64,000 nucleotides of DNA. Source: Halopseudomonas pelagia. GTDB lineage: Bacteria > Pseudomonadota > Gammaproteobacteria > Pseudomonadales > Pseudomonadaceae. The position numbers were made by a program, and so were the translations under genes. Where the stretch lies: the NCBI RefSeq assembly GCF_009497895.1, contig NZ_CP033116.1:2232001-2296000 (forward strand), given 5' to 3'. This document shows, in pieces, positions 8,146-16,011 of this stretch; within the stretch, counting starts at the first letter, position 1, and each line of letters begins with the position of its first letter. The notes beneath the pieces were generated by a model. The model was not told the DNA's origin and ran no database searches. It saw only the letters and a program-made list of their open reading frames with translations.

Positions 8146-9732
8146 TTATGGCCCTGAGGCCTGGTCGAGTGCCGCTTCAAGGTCGAGGTGGCACAGCCTT
8201 TGGTAGATCTCGTTCTTGCGTTCACGCAGGGCAGGGCTGCTGGGCAGCTTGTCGCAGCATTCGAGCAGTAGGTGCAGTACGCTCAGGGCGAGATCGGGTT
8301 CCCAGCGCTCAAGATCAGAGCCTTGGAGAACCTGGTAGAGGGATTCGAGTTGGTGGCGGGCCAGGTCGTACTGCCGGGCCTGAAAACAGAGGCGCGCTTG
8401 AGCCAGTTGCCAGTTAAACCGCTCGCGATCGCCTGCGAGGTTGGGCATTGCCTGCTTGATCAACTGAATGCCGGCCTTCAGCGAGCCTTTGCGCAGTTGT
8501 TGGATTGCCGCTGCGAGGGCTTTTTCCCAGGGCGGCTGCGCGCCTTCAGTGCCACTGTTTGCCTGGCCTTCGGCGGGCAGGTGATTGCTGCTGGTATGCG
8601 GCAGGATATGCGCGCTGATCCAGCGGCGGGTTTCGTCATCAGCAAAGGGCGTTTGATCGTGGAAACATAGCTGCTCCAGACCTGGTAGGCGTTTCAGCAA
8701 CATTGCCAGTTGGATTTCCACTTCATACATGGCCGCCTGTGCATCCAGGGCTTGCAGACACTGCCAGGCTATAAACTGACCATCGAGCCAAAACGGTGAG
8801 CGAGCCAGACTGGCTTCCAGGTCGACCAGTAGTCCGCTGAACTGGGCCTGCTCCAGACGCTCGCGGTAACTTGACAATCGATCGGCCGGCAGTCCTCTGA
8901 GCGTTGTGCAGTTGTGTGTATCGTGTTCCGGTAGGGCGTCGATCGGCAGCCATAACAGGGTGCGGGCAAGGCGGAAAGCGCGAGGATCCGTGGTCATTTC
9001 CTGTAGCCACCAGTTGCTCAGAAGCCGCGCCTGGTCCTGAATGCTGCGCAGACACTTGTGCGCGTCCCGGCTGTCGTTCACCGCGTTGGGCATGTCGCTA
9101 TTGGCGTTATTGATCGGGATGATTTTTGCGCTGTTGGCCGAGGTTGATGCCGGGGCAAGACTGTCGTTGGCGCTTTGAATTGGCGGCTCGGGGGCCTTGA
9201 CCAAGGTCTCGAGGCGTCGGCATGTGGGTATCAACAAGGGCGCCTGGTCGTCAAAGTGGCTGGCCAGACATTGGTCAAGTTCGCGTAACTGCTTACCCAG
9301 CCGTTCCAGTGTCTCCGGCTGCGCTGCGCCGGGTTGCAGCTCGGAGACCGCTTGGTCGATGCGCGGTATCAGCCAGCTGAATGCAGCCAGGCGGGTTCGC
9401 GGCTTGTGCGGGTGCAGGGCAGGCCAATGTTGGCTGCACAGGTAGTTGAGCGCACCGAGGCCTGCTTCCAGTCCGGTGACAGAGTCCACCTGGTAGAGGC
9501 TCCAGGTGAGCCAGACCGCGGCGCGCAGATCCTTGGATTGGGATTGCAGCAGGGCCTCGCAGCCGTCACGTACCAGTATCCAGTCCGGGCCTTGCTTGTC
9601 ATGCAGGGAATTGGCTTTGTTCAGCTCGTTTTCCAAGCCCTCAAACTCAGCCGAATAGCGCACATCATCGCCGTAAAAATCAGCGTCACTGATGGGCTTC
9701 TCAGCCAACTGTCTGTAATGGTTTGCGAGCAT
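8146..9732 (-). CDS. tssA: T6SS assembly protein TssA (VasJ-type C-terminus)
   Basis: About 528 residues, first gene of the T6SS operon. TssA proteins organise baseplate priming and sheath extension. An ImpA N-terminal domain is visible from residue 1 (MLANHYRQLAEKPISDADF, then VRYSAEFEGLENEL). A central ImpA_N region follows, and the C-terminal part has LPGLEQLCFHDQTPFADDET, as in TssA proteins of the VasJ subgroup. The frame is open 25 codons further upstream, but only through a TTG at 9807. The ATG at 9730-9732 matches the family start and is chosen. Its ribosome site is weak (AGGG about 14 bases away). Regulation is probably complex, given the repeats and palindromes upstream (9764-10037). 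Confidence 0.88.
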   Translation of the reverse strand: MLANHYRQLAEKPISDADFYGDDVRYSAEFEGLENELNKANSLHDKQGPDWILVRDGCEALLQSQSKDLRAAVWLTWSLYQVDSVTGLEAGLGALNYLCSQHWPALHPHKPRTRLAAFSWLIPRIDQAVSELQPGAAQPETLERLGKQLRELDQCLASHFDDQAPLLIPTCRRLETLVKAPEPPIQSANDSLAPASTSANSAKIIPINNANSDMPNAVNDSRDAHKCLRSIQDQARLLSNWWLQEMTTDPRAFRLARTLLWLPIDALPEHDTHNCTTLRGLPADRLSSYRERLEQAQFSGLLVDLEASLARSPFWLDGQFIAWQCLQALDAQAAMYEVEIQLAMLLKRLPGLEQLCFHDQTPFADDETRRWISAHILPHTSSNHLPAEGQANSGTEGAQPPWEKALAAAIQQLRKGSLKAGIQLIKQAMPNLAGDRERFNWQLAQARLCFQARQYDLARHQLESLYQVLQGSDLERWEPDLALSVLHLLLECCDKLPSSPALRERKNEIYQRLCHLDLEAALDQASGP

Positions 9733-9763
9733 GACTGAATCATCAATCCCTGATCTGAGACTC

Positions 9764-9777
9764 GTTAATCGATTAAC
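9764..9777. promoter_or_regulatory. 14-bp perfect palindrome GTTAATCGATTAAC upstream of tssA
   Basis: GTTAATCGATTAAC is a perfect palindrome centred about 38 bases before the tssA ATG, the kind of site bound by a dimeric regulator. Two direct copies of AACCAATTA lie just upstream (9791-9799 and 9830-9838), 39 bases apart. The symmetry is directly visible. The binding protein is unknown to me. Confidence 0.4.
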
Positions 9778-9852
9778 TTGAGCGCCAAGTAACCAATTAC
9801 TAGTCAAGTTGATCGTACAACTTCCATTTAACCAATTAGTTTCATTAACAGG

Positions 9853-9898
9853 TGCGCAGAAAGTTGCGCACTTTATTCACTGCGCAACTTTCTGCGCA
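9853..9898. repeat. Perfect 18-bp inverted repeat built from TGCGCA motifs
   Basis: Left arm TGCGCAGAAAGTTGCGCA (9853-9870), ten-base spacer, right arm TGCGCAACTTTCTGCGCA (9881-9898). The arms are exact reverse complements, and each arm is itself bounded by the palindrome TGCGCA. As DNA this could be two operator copies in opposite orientation. As RNA it would be a very stable hairpin in the tssA leader. A third related 18-mer follows at 9907-9924. Confidence 0.6.
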
Positions 9899-9906
9899 AT
9901 CTTCTA

Positions 9907-9924
9907 TGTGCAACAAGTTGCGCA
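9907..9924. repeat. Third copy of the 18-bp TGCGCA element
   Basis: TGTGCAACAAGTTGCGCA is an imperfect dyad (TGYGCAAC, two bases, GTTGCGCA). It shares AAGTTGCGCA with the copy at 9853-9870. Its centre is 26 bases from the middle copy, which is 28 bases from the first, so the copies are not far from helical phasing. It is read as a regulator-binding element of the T6SS control region; the regulator is not identified. Confidence 0.45.
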
Positions 9925-10017
9925 TAGGTGATGAACGGGGTGTATCCTAGTCGCGGCGAAAGTGAGTAGCAAGGCGATAAACTGTGAACTGTTTTGCTTT
10001 CTGAGTAATTAGATATT

Positions 10018-10037
10018 AACAGCGAAAATGGCGCCAA
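10018..10037 (-). promoter_or_regulatory. Candidate sigma-54 (-24/-12) promoter for the T6SS operon
   Basis: The minus strand reads TTGGCGCCATTTTCGCTG, with GG at 10035-10034 and GC at 10023-10022 separated by exactly ten bases. It agrees at most positions with the RpoN consensus TGGCACG-N4-TTGCW (TGGC at -24 and TCGCT at -12 kept). A sigma-54 activator gene closes the same operon. Transcription would start near 10010 and leave a leader of about 280 bases that includes the TGCGCA elements. This is inferred from sequence match and context. Confidence 0.4.
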
Positions 10038-10378
10038 AATACCATCAATTCCCATCAGACCCATTTTCATGGCACGAATAGTCATAAGTCTTTACTTGTC
10101 TGTAAAATTAGGAGCTGGCTGCATGCTATTGAAATAATTGAAAATATTATGCTGCTTCTAGATGGGTCAGATGGATTTTGTCGCGCATCGAGACGCTTGA
10201 GTGACTTTGGTCGAAAATGCGAACTGTATCGCATCGTGGCTGCGGAGTTGTTGATTGTTCTGCGTTTATTGCGGTTGGCTTTTCCGCTGCAAGCATCCGG
10301 ATTTATGCTTTTTAATTTATAGATATGCAGAATAACAAGTAAGAAAGTTGCGAAGGTGTTTGCAAGGCTGGGAGTTAA

Positions 10379-10407
10379 AGTGCATGCAGTAGGTTACTGC
10401 ATGCACT
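10379..10407 (-). terminator. Hairpin after the C39-like peptidase gene
   Basis: AGTGCATGCAGTA, loop GGT, TACTGCATGCACT: a perfect 13-bp stem 11 bases beyond the peptidase stop codon. On the minus strand it is followed by TTTAACTCC, a weak U-tract, so it may terminate inefficiently or act mainly as a 3' stabiliser. Confidence 0.55.
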
Positions 10408-10417
10408 GGATTGTTGG

Positions 10418-11359
10418 CTAATCAGCGCATCGGGGAATAGCACAGCGTCCGTTTTCCGGAGCTGCACTGGATGGGCTAACCGTTTCGCTGGCACAGGCTT
10501 GAGCGGCTTTGGCGCTCGTCGGGCAGCCCGTAGCTTCCAGTGCTACAGCGAGATTGTTCCAGCCGGGTTTGAAGTCCGGGAAATCAGTAACCAGCGTACG
10601 AAAATGCTCGACGCTTATTTCCGGGTGCTTCTGAGCCCAGGCCACGTTACCCAGGCCAAAGCGGGCAGACGGCTGTTCAGGCCAGGTGCTGAGGGCCGTC
10701 GCGTAGGCTTGCCTGGCGCTGTCCAGGCGGCCGGTCTGTTCCAGGTCGCTGGCTGCTTGCAGATACACCAGCGGCTGCGCGTCAGCGGGCAACTGGTGTG
10801 GCGGCAGCATGACCCTGGCCCAGCGGTCTGCTCTATCCCAGGTGCGCATAAAGACCTTGAAAGGCTCGCGTTGGGCTTCGCTCAGGCCGCTGTGCACGAT
10901 CATCTCGCGTTTTTCCAGGTCATAACCGACGACTACCGCATAGTGCCATTGCGGAAACCAGTTAAAAGCCAGGTTCTGCATGATCAATACCGGGTTCCCG
11001 GCATCCACCTGAGCCATGACGGCTTTGAGCTCGCCTTCTACCGGATACACCAGCAGGTCGCGTTCACGTGAAGCCGAGACCAGTTCCACTTGGAGCGTGC
11101 CTTTGCGTTCAGGGATATACACACGATCCTTGAGCTGGTCGGGAGTGTCTGGCAGGCCGCGATGATTCAGCACCATGGCCAGTGCCGCGGGGCCGCATTG
11201 GTAAGCGTCCTGCGCATGAAAGGGGACCTGATCCAGGTAGGTGCTGGCAGGAAGATCAGCCAGGGATTCAGGTGAAGGAACTGCTGTGGGTCGACTTGCA
11301 CAGGCTGACAGCAAAGCTGCCAGCCCGAGCAGAACCACAAGGTGGGTTAAGCGACGCAC
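10418..11359 (-). CDS. Lipoprotein cysteine peptidase, C39-like with TPR-type tail (PA2778 family)
   Basis: A 313-residue putative lipoprotein with a hydrophobic leader and lipobox LSAC (Cys20). Residues about 40-190 form a papain-like C39 peptidase domain with catalytic Cys55 in QDAYQCGPAALAMVL and His139 in QWHYAVVVGYD. The C-terminal third (DSARQAYATALSTWPEQPSARFGLG) looks like TPR helices. The start is a GTG at 11357-11359, four bases after the stop of the upstream small gene, so translation is coupled. This corresponds to the protein family named after P. aeruginosa PA2778, usually found beside a PA2779-type partner as here. The substrate is unknown; the partner protein is a possible target. 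The lipobox lacks Asp at +2 (C-A-S), compatible with outer-membrane sorting. Confidence 0.85.
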   Translation of the reverse strand: MRRLTHLVVLLGLAALLSACASRPTAVPSPESLADLPASTYLDQVPFHAQDAYQCGPAALAMVLNHRGLPDTPDQLKDRVYIPERKGTLQVELVSASRERDLLVYPVEGELKAVMAQVDAGNPVLIMQNLAFNWFPQWHYAVVVGYDLEKREMIVHSGLSEAQREPFKVFMRTWDRADRWARVMLPPHQLPADAQPLVYLQAASDLEQTGRLDSARQAYATALSTWPEQPSARFGLGNVAWAQKHPEISVEHFRTLVTDFPDFKPGWNNLAVALEATGCPTSAKAAQACASETVSPSSAAPENGRCAIPRCAD

Positions 11360-11363
11360 CTGA

Positions 11364-11768
11364 TTAGCGGTTGATGCAGTTTACAAACTTGTAGATGTTG
11401 GTAGCACACAGCAAGTCGGTAATGATGAAGATCACCAGGAACAGCACGATCACACCGAGGATACCGGCACCAGCAGGGGCTTCATCCAATTGCGCATTGA
11501 AGTAGGCCAGTTCATCAGCAGTCAGGCTATTGATGCGCTGCTCTACCTGATCAGGGGAGACACCCATTGACGCCATTTTCTCTTGAACAGCTTCGTCTGA
11601 CAGCATGCTTTTCAGCGCTTCACGGTCAACACTAACCTGTTCGTTGGTGATCACTTCCTGAGTACCGATCATGCTGGCCTGAGCATGTACGCTGGTGACT
11701 GTCGTCAACAGGAACAGTGCGGTTAGCATGATGGACATATAACGCTTGGTAGATTGCATGAAAGTCAT
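11364..11768 (-). CDS. Small exported protein with C-terminal membrane segment (PA2779 family)
   Basis: 134 residues. A signal peptide is visible (about residues 1-30, ending TTVTSVHAQA). A mainly helical acidic middle follows (NEQVSVDREALKSMLSDEAV, then MGVSPDQVEQRINSL). Near the C-terminus is one hydrophobic segment, ILGVIVLFLVIFIITDLLCA, then a short tail with a second Cys. The start is supported by AGGAG nine bases upstream of ATG 11766-11768. This matches the PA2779-type family of unknown function. It is always read here as the partner of the C39-like peptidase encoded four bases downstream. A Gly-rich APAGAGILG precedes the membrane segment. Function is not known, and bacteriocin-like processing is speculation. 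Confidence 0.8.
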   Translation of the reverse strand: MTFMQSTKRYMSIMLTALFLLTTVTSVHAQASMIGTQEVITNEQVSVDREALKSMLSDEAVQEKMASMGVSPDQVEQRINSLTADELAYFNAQLDEAPAGAGILGVIVLFLVIFIITDLLCATNIYKFVNCINR

Positions 11769-11819
11769 AGGGCCTACTCCTGATTTTTTATCTTGAGGCT
11801 TCCGTCAACGGTTGCCTTA

Positions 11820-11844
11820 TAAGCGCCGGATGTTCCGGCGCTTA
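11820..11844. terminator. Hairpin between the puuB-like gene and the PA2779-type gene
   Basis: TAAGCGCCGGA, loop TGT, TCCGGCGCTTA: a perfect 11-bp stem between two minus-strand genes. It lies 117 bases beyond the oxidoreductase stop and 52 bases before the small membrane-protein start. It could end the upstream transcript, although the minus strand continues with TAAGGCAACC rather than a clear U-run. Confidence 0.5.
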
Positions 11845-11960
11845 CCCCGTAGCATAGCCCTATATAAGGGCGGCTACCTCTGGATTGACAACGCAGACGC
11901 TGCCGTGTTCCATCTTTTGTTACGAAAACGTGATCCAACACACTGATTTACAACACGGAT

Positions 11961-13244
11961 TTACCAGCCAAGTTTATCTCTGAGGCTGTAGTACAAAGCG
12001 CCCATGGCGGTGAAAGGCACCCGTAGCATTCGGCCGCCAGGGAAAGGGTAGTGCGGCAGGGTGGCAAAGGCGTCGAAACGTTCTGCCTGGCCGCGAATGG
12101 CCTCGGAAAGAATCTTGCCGGCCAGATGGGTGTAGGTCACGCCATGGCCACTGCAGCCCTGGGAGTAGTAGATGTTGCTGCCGAGCCGGCCGACCTGAGG
12201 CAGCCGCGACAGGGTCAGCAGAAAGTTGCCGGTCCAGGCGTAGTCGATCTTTACATCCTTGAGTTGCGGGAAGGTTTTGATCAGGTTGGGTCGGACCAGG
12301 GCTTCCACGTCTGCCGGGTCGCGGGCACCGTAAACCACGCCACCACCAAAGATCATGCGCTTGTCAGCGGAGAGGCGGTAGTAATCCAGCAGATAGTTGC
12401 AGTCTTCGACACAGTAATCCTGGGGTAGCAGCGACTTGGCCAGTTCGTCGCCAAGTGGTTCGGTGGTAATCACCTGGGTACCGCAGGGCATTGATTTGGC
12501 GGACAGTTGTGGCATCAGATCACCGATGTAGGCATTGCCGGCAACCACAACAAAATCAGCGGTCACCTGGCCTTGCTCGGTATGCACTACTGCTTTGGCG
12601 CCCTGATCCACGCGGGTGACGCGAGATTGTTCATGAATGACCCCACCCAGCGATTCCACTGCGTCTGCTTCACCCAGTACCAGATTGAGCGGATGGATAT
12701 GACCGCCGCTCATGTCCAGCGAGCCACCCACGTACAGATCGGTATTCACTACCTCGCGTATCGCTTTGGCGTCGAGCAATTGCATCTGCGTGTGACCGTA
12801 GCGTTCCCAGAGTTTCTTCTGCCCCTCCAGGTGGCTCATCTGTTTGTCGGTGACCGCTGCAAACACGCCGCCATCTTTGAGGTCACACTGAATCTGGTAT
12901 TTGGCCACGCGCTCACGGATGATGCGCGCGCCTTCAAACGCCATTTCGCCGAGCATTCGCGCTTGCTCGGCGCCCAAAGTCTTTTCGATGACATCGATAT
13001 CGCGACTGTAACTGTTGACGATCTGCCCGCCGTTCCGCCCAGAAGCACCGAAGCCGACCTTTGCCGCCTCCAGCACGGTGACACGAAAGCCATGCTCAAG
13101 CAGAAACAGTGCGGTGGAAATACCGGTATAGCCTGCGCCGATCACGCATACGTCGGTTTCATGCGCGCCTTGCAACGCCGGGCGATCCGCCTTGTTGTTG
13201 GCGGAGGCGGCGTAATAGGAAGAGGTATGCGATGTATAGGCCAT
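11961..13244 (-). CDS. puuB: FAD-dependent gamma-glutamylputrescine oxidoreductase (PuuB/PauB-like)
   Basis: 427 residues. It probably oxidises gamma-glutamylputrescine to the aldehyde in putrescine catabolism in the cytoplasm. A DAO-family FAD fold is visible: dinucleotide motif VIGAGYTGISTALFLLEHG at about residues 34-52, then GFGASGRNGGQIV, where the family binds flavin, and a C-terminal SQGCSGHGVTYTHLAGK. The start MAYTSHTSSYYAASAN and overall sequence resemble PuuB/PauB rather than glycine oxidase. Neighbours do not encode the rest of the pathway (no gamma-glutamylputrescine synthetase nearby), so the exact amine substrate stays inferred from similarity. Confidence 0.82.
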   Translation of the reverse strand: MAYTSHTSSYYAASANNKADRPALQGAHETDVCVIGAGYTGISTALFLLEHGFRVTVLEAAKVGFGASGRNGGQIVNSYSRDIDVIEKTLGAEQARMLGEMAFEGARIIRERVAKYQIQCDLKDGGVFAAVTDKQMSHLEGQKKLWERYGHTQMQLLDAKAIREVVNTDLYVGGSLDMSGGHIHPLNLVLGEADAVESLGGVIHEQSRVTRVDQGAKAVVHTEQGQVTADFVVVAGNAYIGDLMPQLSAKSMPCGTQVITTEPLGDELAKSLLPQDYCVEDCNYLLDYYRLSADKRMIFGGGVVYGARDPADVEALVRPNLIKTFPQLKDVKIDYAWTGNFLLTLSRLPQVGRLGSNIYYSQGCSGHGVTYTHLAGKILSEAIRGQAERFDAFATLPHYPFPGGRMLRVPFTAMGALYYSLRDKLGW

Positions 13245-13340
13245 AAGGTACCTGCCATGTTTGATATTTTTTACAAGATTGGCTGATGCTACCTACGGCA
13301 GGGCTTTAATTCCAGAGGGTGGTCAAAAAAAATGACAGTA

Positions 13341-14885
13341 TCAGGGGGCTGCTGGCGGGTTTTTGGGTAGTGGACGAACCAGCAGAATAAACACCATGGA
13401 GCAAGCCAGCAGAATGCCGATCAGGTGGAAGGCATCGTTATAGGCCATGATCTGTGCCTGCTGATGAACCTGGTTGTTGAGCATCATCAATGCGGCCTGG
13501 GGGTCGCCCAGTTGCTCGGTCAGAATGCCCAGGCGTTCCTCGACCGCTGGATTGCCTGGCACTATGTATTCGCGCAGGAAATCGAAGTAGTGTTTGGCGC
13601 GACTGTCGAGGATGGTCGCCAGCGCGGCAATACCCACGGCACCACCTAGGTTGCGCAGAATGTTGTACAAACTGGAGGCGGAGCCGGCTTGCGAGGGCGG
13701 AATCATCGCGGTGGCCAGGATCGACATGGGTACCAGCACCATAGGCTGACCCAGGGCGCGGAAGATCTGGATGCCGATAAACTGATCGCCGGCGAAATCC
13801 AGGCTCAGGCTGCCGCTGAAAAAGCTGGCGAAGGCAAATAGAAAGAAGCCGGTAGCGCAGATAAGGCGCGCATCCACATAGCGCATCAGAATCGGCACCA
13901 ACGGAATGATCAATAACTGCGGCACGCCCATCCACATGATCACCTGACCAATCTGCAGCGCGTTGTATTGCTGGATTTGCGCCAGGTAGACCGGCAGCAC
14001 GAAAACGGTACCGTAAAGCCCCACACCCAAACCGATATTGGCCAGGCTGCCGAATAGAAAGTTGCGATCCTTGAACAGGCGCAGATTGATCAGCGGGTTG
14101 TCCCGTGAGAGCTGCAGTATGACAAAGCTGACCAGACTGACAAAGGCAATGACCGCCAGCACCACCATCCAGCGCGATTCGAGCCAGTCCTCGCGATGGC
14201 CTTCCTCAAGAAACACCTGCAGGCAACCCAGACCCAGGGCCATGGTTACAATGCCGGCGTAATCGCCCTGTTTCAGCAGCTCCCAGCGCGGGGAGGATTT
14301 TTCCAGGCCGTAGAGCAAGCCGCTGATCATGAGCATGCCGGGCACCACATTGATGTAGAAAATATACTCCCAGCCATAATTTTCGGTCAACCAGCCACCA
14401 ATAGTCGGCCCGATCGAAGGCGCGAAAACAGCGGTAATGGCGAACATGGCCATGCCTTTCGGGCGGTCGCGGGCCGGCAGCTTGGTGAGGATCAGCATGA
14501 ATGCGAAGGGGATCAGGGCGCCGCCGGCCAGTCCCTGGAATACCCGGAAAATGATCATGCTCTCCAGACTCCAGGCCATGGAGCAGAGTAAGGAGGCGAT
14601 CACGAACAACGATGACATCGTCACGGCGAAGCGTCGCGGCGACATCACCACGGCTAGCCAGGCGGCCAGCGGAATAATGATGATTTCGGCGACCAGATAG
14701 GCGGTGGATATCCACGAGCCTTCCTCCACCGTCGCGGACAGGGCGCCCTGGATATCCTTGAGCGACGAGTTGATGATCTGAATATCCAGAATCGCCATGA
14801 ACGCGCCGAGAATGGCGCTGAGCAACGCTATCCAGTCACGCCGGCTGGGCGGCGGGATAATCTGTTCCGCGACGCCTTCAGCCAC
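13341..14885 (-). CDS. emrB: DHA2-family MFS drug/proton antiporter (EmrB-like)
   Basis: A 514-residue inner-membrane transporter with about 14 hydrophobic segments, the DHA2 (EmrB/QacA) topology. It carries the early motif LDIQIINSSLKDIQGAL in TM1, EGSWISTAYLVAEIIIIPL, and the drug/H+ antiporter motif region RVFQGLAGGALIPFAF. The start codon overlaps the stop of the emrA-like gene by 8 bases. Together with that HlyD-type adaptor, and an outer-membrane channel encoded elsewhere, it would export hydrophobic compounds across both membranes. A LysR-type regulator is divergently encoded upstream of the pair. Substrate cannot be read from sequence. Confidence 0.88.
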   Translation of the reverse strand: MAEGVAEQIIPPPSRRDWIALLSAILGAFMAILDIQIINSSLKDIQGALSATVEEGSWISTAYLVAEIIIIPLAAWLAVVMSPRRFAVTMSSLFVIASLLCSMAWSLESMIIFRVFQGLAGGALIPFAFMLILTKLPARDRPKGMAMFAITAVFAPSIGPTIGGWLTENYGWEYIFYINVVPGMLMISGLLYGLEKSSPRWELLKQGDYAGIVTMALGLGCLQVFLEEGHREDWLESRWMVVLAVIAFVSLVSFVILQLSRDNPLINLRLFKDRNFLFGSLANIGLGVGLYGTVFVLPVYLAQIQQYNALQIGQVIMWMGVPQLLIIPLVPILMRYVDARLICATGFFLFAFASFFSGSLSLDFAGDQFIGIQIFRALGQPMVLVPMSILATAMIPPSQAGSASSLYNILRNLGGAVGIAALATILDSRAKHYFDFLREYIVPGNPAVEERLGILTEQLGDPQAALMMLNNQVHQQAQIMAYNDAFHLIGILLACSMVFILLVRPLPKNPPAAP

Positions 14886-15909
14886 GCAGATCGACCTTGA
14901 CGTTTACCGACATGCCCGGCCGCAGCTTGGGGCTGAGCGGGTGCTCGTCATCAATCAGTATCTTCACCGGGATTCGTTGAACCACCTTGGTGAAGTTGCC
15001 CGTAGCGTTGTCTGGCGGTAACAGGCTGAACTGGGCGCCGGAGGCAGGGAACAGGCTGTCGATAACGCCCGGCACCTCTTCGCCCGGGAAGGCATCAAAT
15101 TCCAGTGTGGCTTTCTGCCCTTCACGCAGGCCTTGCAGCTGGGTTTCCTTGAAGTTGGCCTGGACCCAGAGCTGTTGTTGCGGCACCAGCGCAAGCAGAT
15201 GCGCACCGGGCTGTACGTTAAGGCCAATGCGTACTGAACGCTGGCCCACCCGGCCGGCAACCGGTGCAACGATACTGGTGCGGTTGAGGTCCAGTTCGGC
15301 GCGCACGATGTCCGCCTGGGCGGCTTCTACCAGCGCGCTCAAACGATCGATATCCGCGCGCAGGGCGTCTTTATTCAGGGTCTGGGTTTTGCTGTCAGCG
15401 TCAGCGCGGCGCACCTGCGCCTTGGCGACATCGAGCTGAGCGCGGAAGTTACTCATCTGTTCTTCCGACGCATAGCCGGATTTTCGCAGCGGTGCAATGC
15501 GTTTTATGTCCAGGCCAATGCGCCGTTGCTCTGCCTGGCGCGCTTCCACATCGGCCTGCGCAGCGGCAATCAGGCTGTCTTGTTGCAACAGGCGGGATTC
15601 AGCTTCGGCTTTTTCCGCCATCCGCATGGCCAGATTGGCCCGGGCATGGCTCAGGGCAATTTCGAAATCGCGCGGATCCAAGCGCACGAGGGGATCGCCG
15701 GCAGCTACAACCTGGTTGTCGCTGACCAGCACCTCCGTGACCTGCGCGCTCAATTGGCTGCTGACACGGGCTATTTCAGCATGCACATAGGCGTTGTCGG
15801 TTTGTTGGTAAAAACGCCCGATAAACCACCAATGGGCAAAGAAACCCGCGGCCACCAGGGCGACGAGAAGAAAGAAGATGAAGAGACGGGCGCGGACTCG
15901 GGACGACAT
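14878..15909 (-). CDS. emrA: HlyD-family membrane-fusion protein (EmrA-like)
   Basis: 343 residues, the periplasmic adaptor of the EmrAB-type pump. One N-terminal membrane anchor (FIFFLLVALVAAGFFAHWWF) is followed by a biotinyl-lipoyl-like segment (QQTDNAYVHAEIARVSSQLSAQV), a long coiled-coil hairpin rich in Ala/Arg/Glu (residues about 85-195), then the second lipoyl half (SIVAPVAGRVGQRSVRIG) and a beta-barrel. The reading frame is open much further upstream, but the ATG at 15907-15909, preceded by AGGATC, matches the family N-terminus. The upstream extension would run into the divergent LysR gene. It overlaps emrB by 8 bases. Confidence 0.88.
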   Translation of the reverse strand: MSSRVRARLFIFFLLVALVAAGFFAHWWFIGRFYQQTDNAYVHAEIARVSSQLSAQVTEVLVSDNQVVAAGDPLVRLDPRDFEIALSHARANLAMRMAEKAEAESRLLQQDSLIAAAQADVEARQAEQRRIGLDIKRIAPLRKSGYASEEQMSNFRAQLDVAKAQVRRADADSKTQTLNKDALRADIDRLSALVEAAQADIVRAELDLNRTSIVAPVAGRVGQRSVRIGLNVQPGAHLLALVPQQQLWVQANFKETQLQGLREGQKATLEFDAFPGEEVPGVIDSLFPASGAQFSLLPPDNATGNFTKVVQRIPVKILIDDEHPLSPKLRPGMSVNVKVDLRG

Positions 15910-16011
15910 GATTGATCCTGTTTTTGTTCTTGCCCGCACTCTAGCACTGTTCCGCTCAGGTAAAGAGGGGTTAGAATCTGGACACTTTGTTGCATCACAG
16001 GAACAGTTGAA

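Larger units (their letters stand above)
9733..10417. other. 685-base AT-rich intergenic region with no convincing gene
   Basis: Between tssA and the peptidase gene. It holds the palindrome at 9764, direct repeats AACCAATTA, the TGCGCA elements, a candidate RpoN promoter near 10028 and, at its right end, a strong hairpin (10379-10407). A 70-codon minus-strand reading frame at 9873-10085 lies across the repeats and promoter and has no recognisable protein features. The stretch 10086-10370 is visibly richer in A+T than its neighbours. I see no gene or RNA there. Confidence 0.6.

Noticed and set aside
10070..10076. Exact TGGCACG on the plus strand, a sigma-54 -24 word
   Set aside because: The required GC twelve bases on is absent (CA instead) and it points away from the T6SS operon.
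9873..10085. 70-codon minus-strand reading frame upstream of tssA
   Set aside because: It runs through the TGCGCA repeats and the candidate promoter, has no recognisable domain or good ribosome site, and is best seen as chance.
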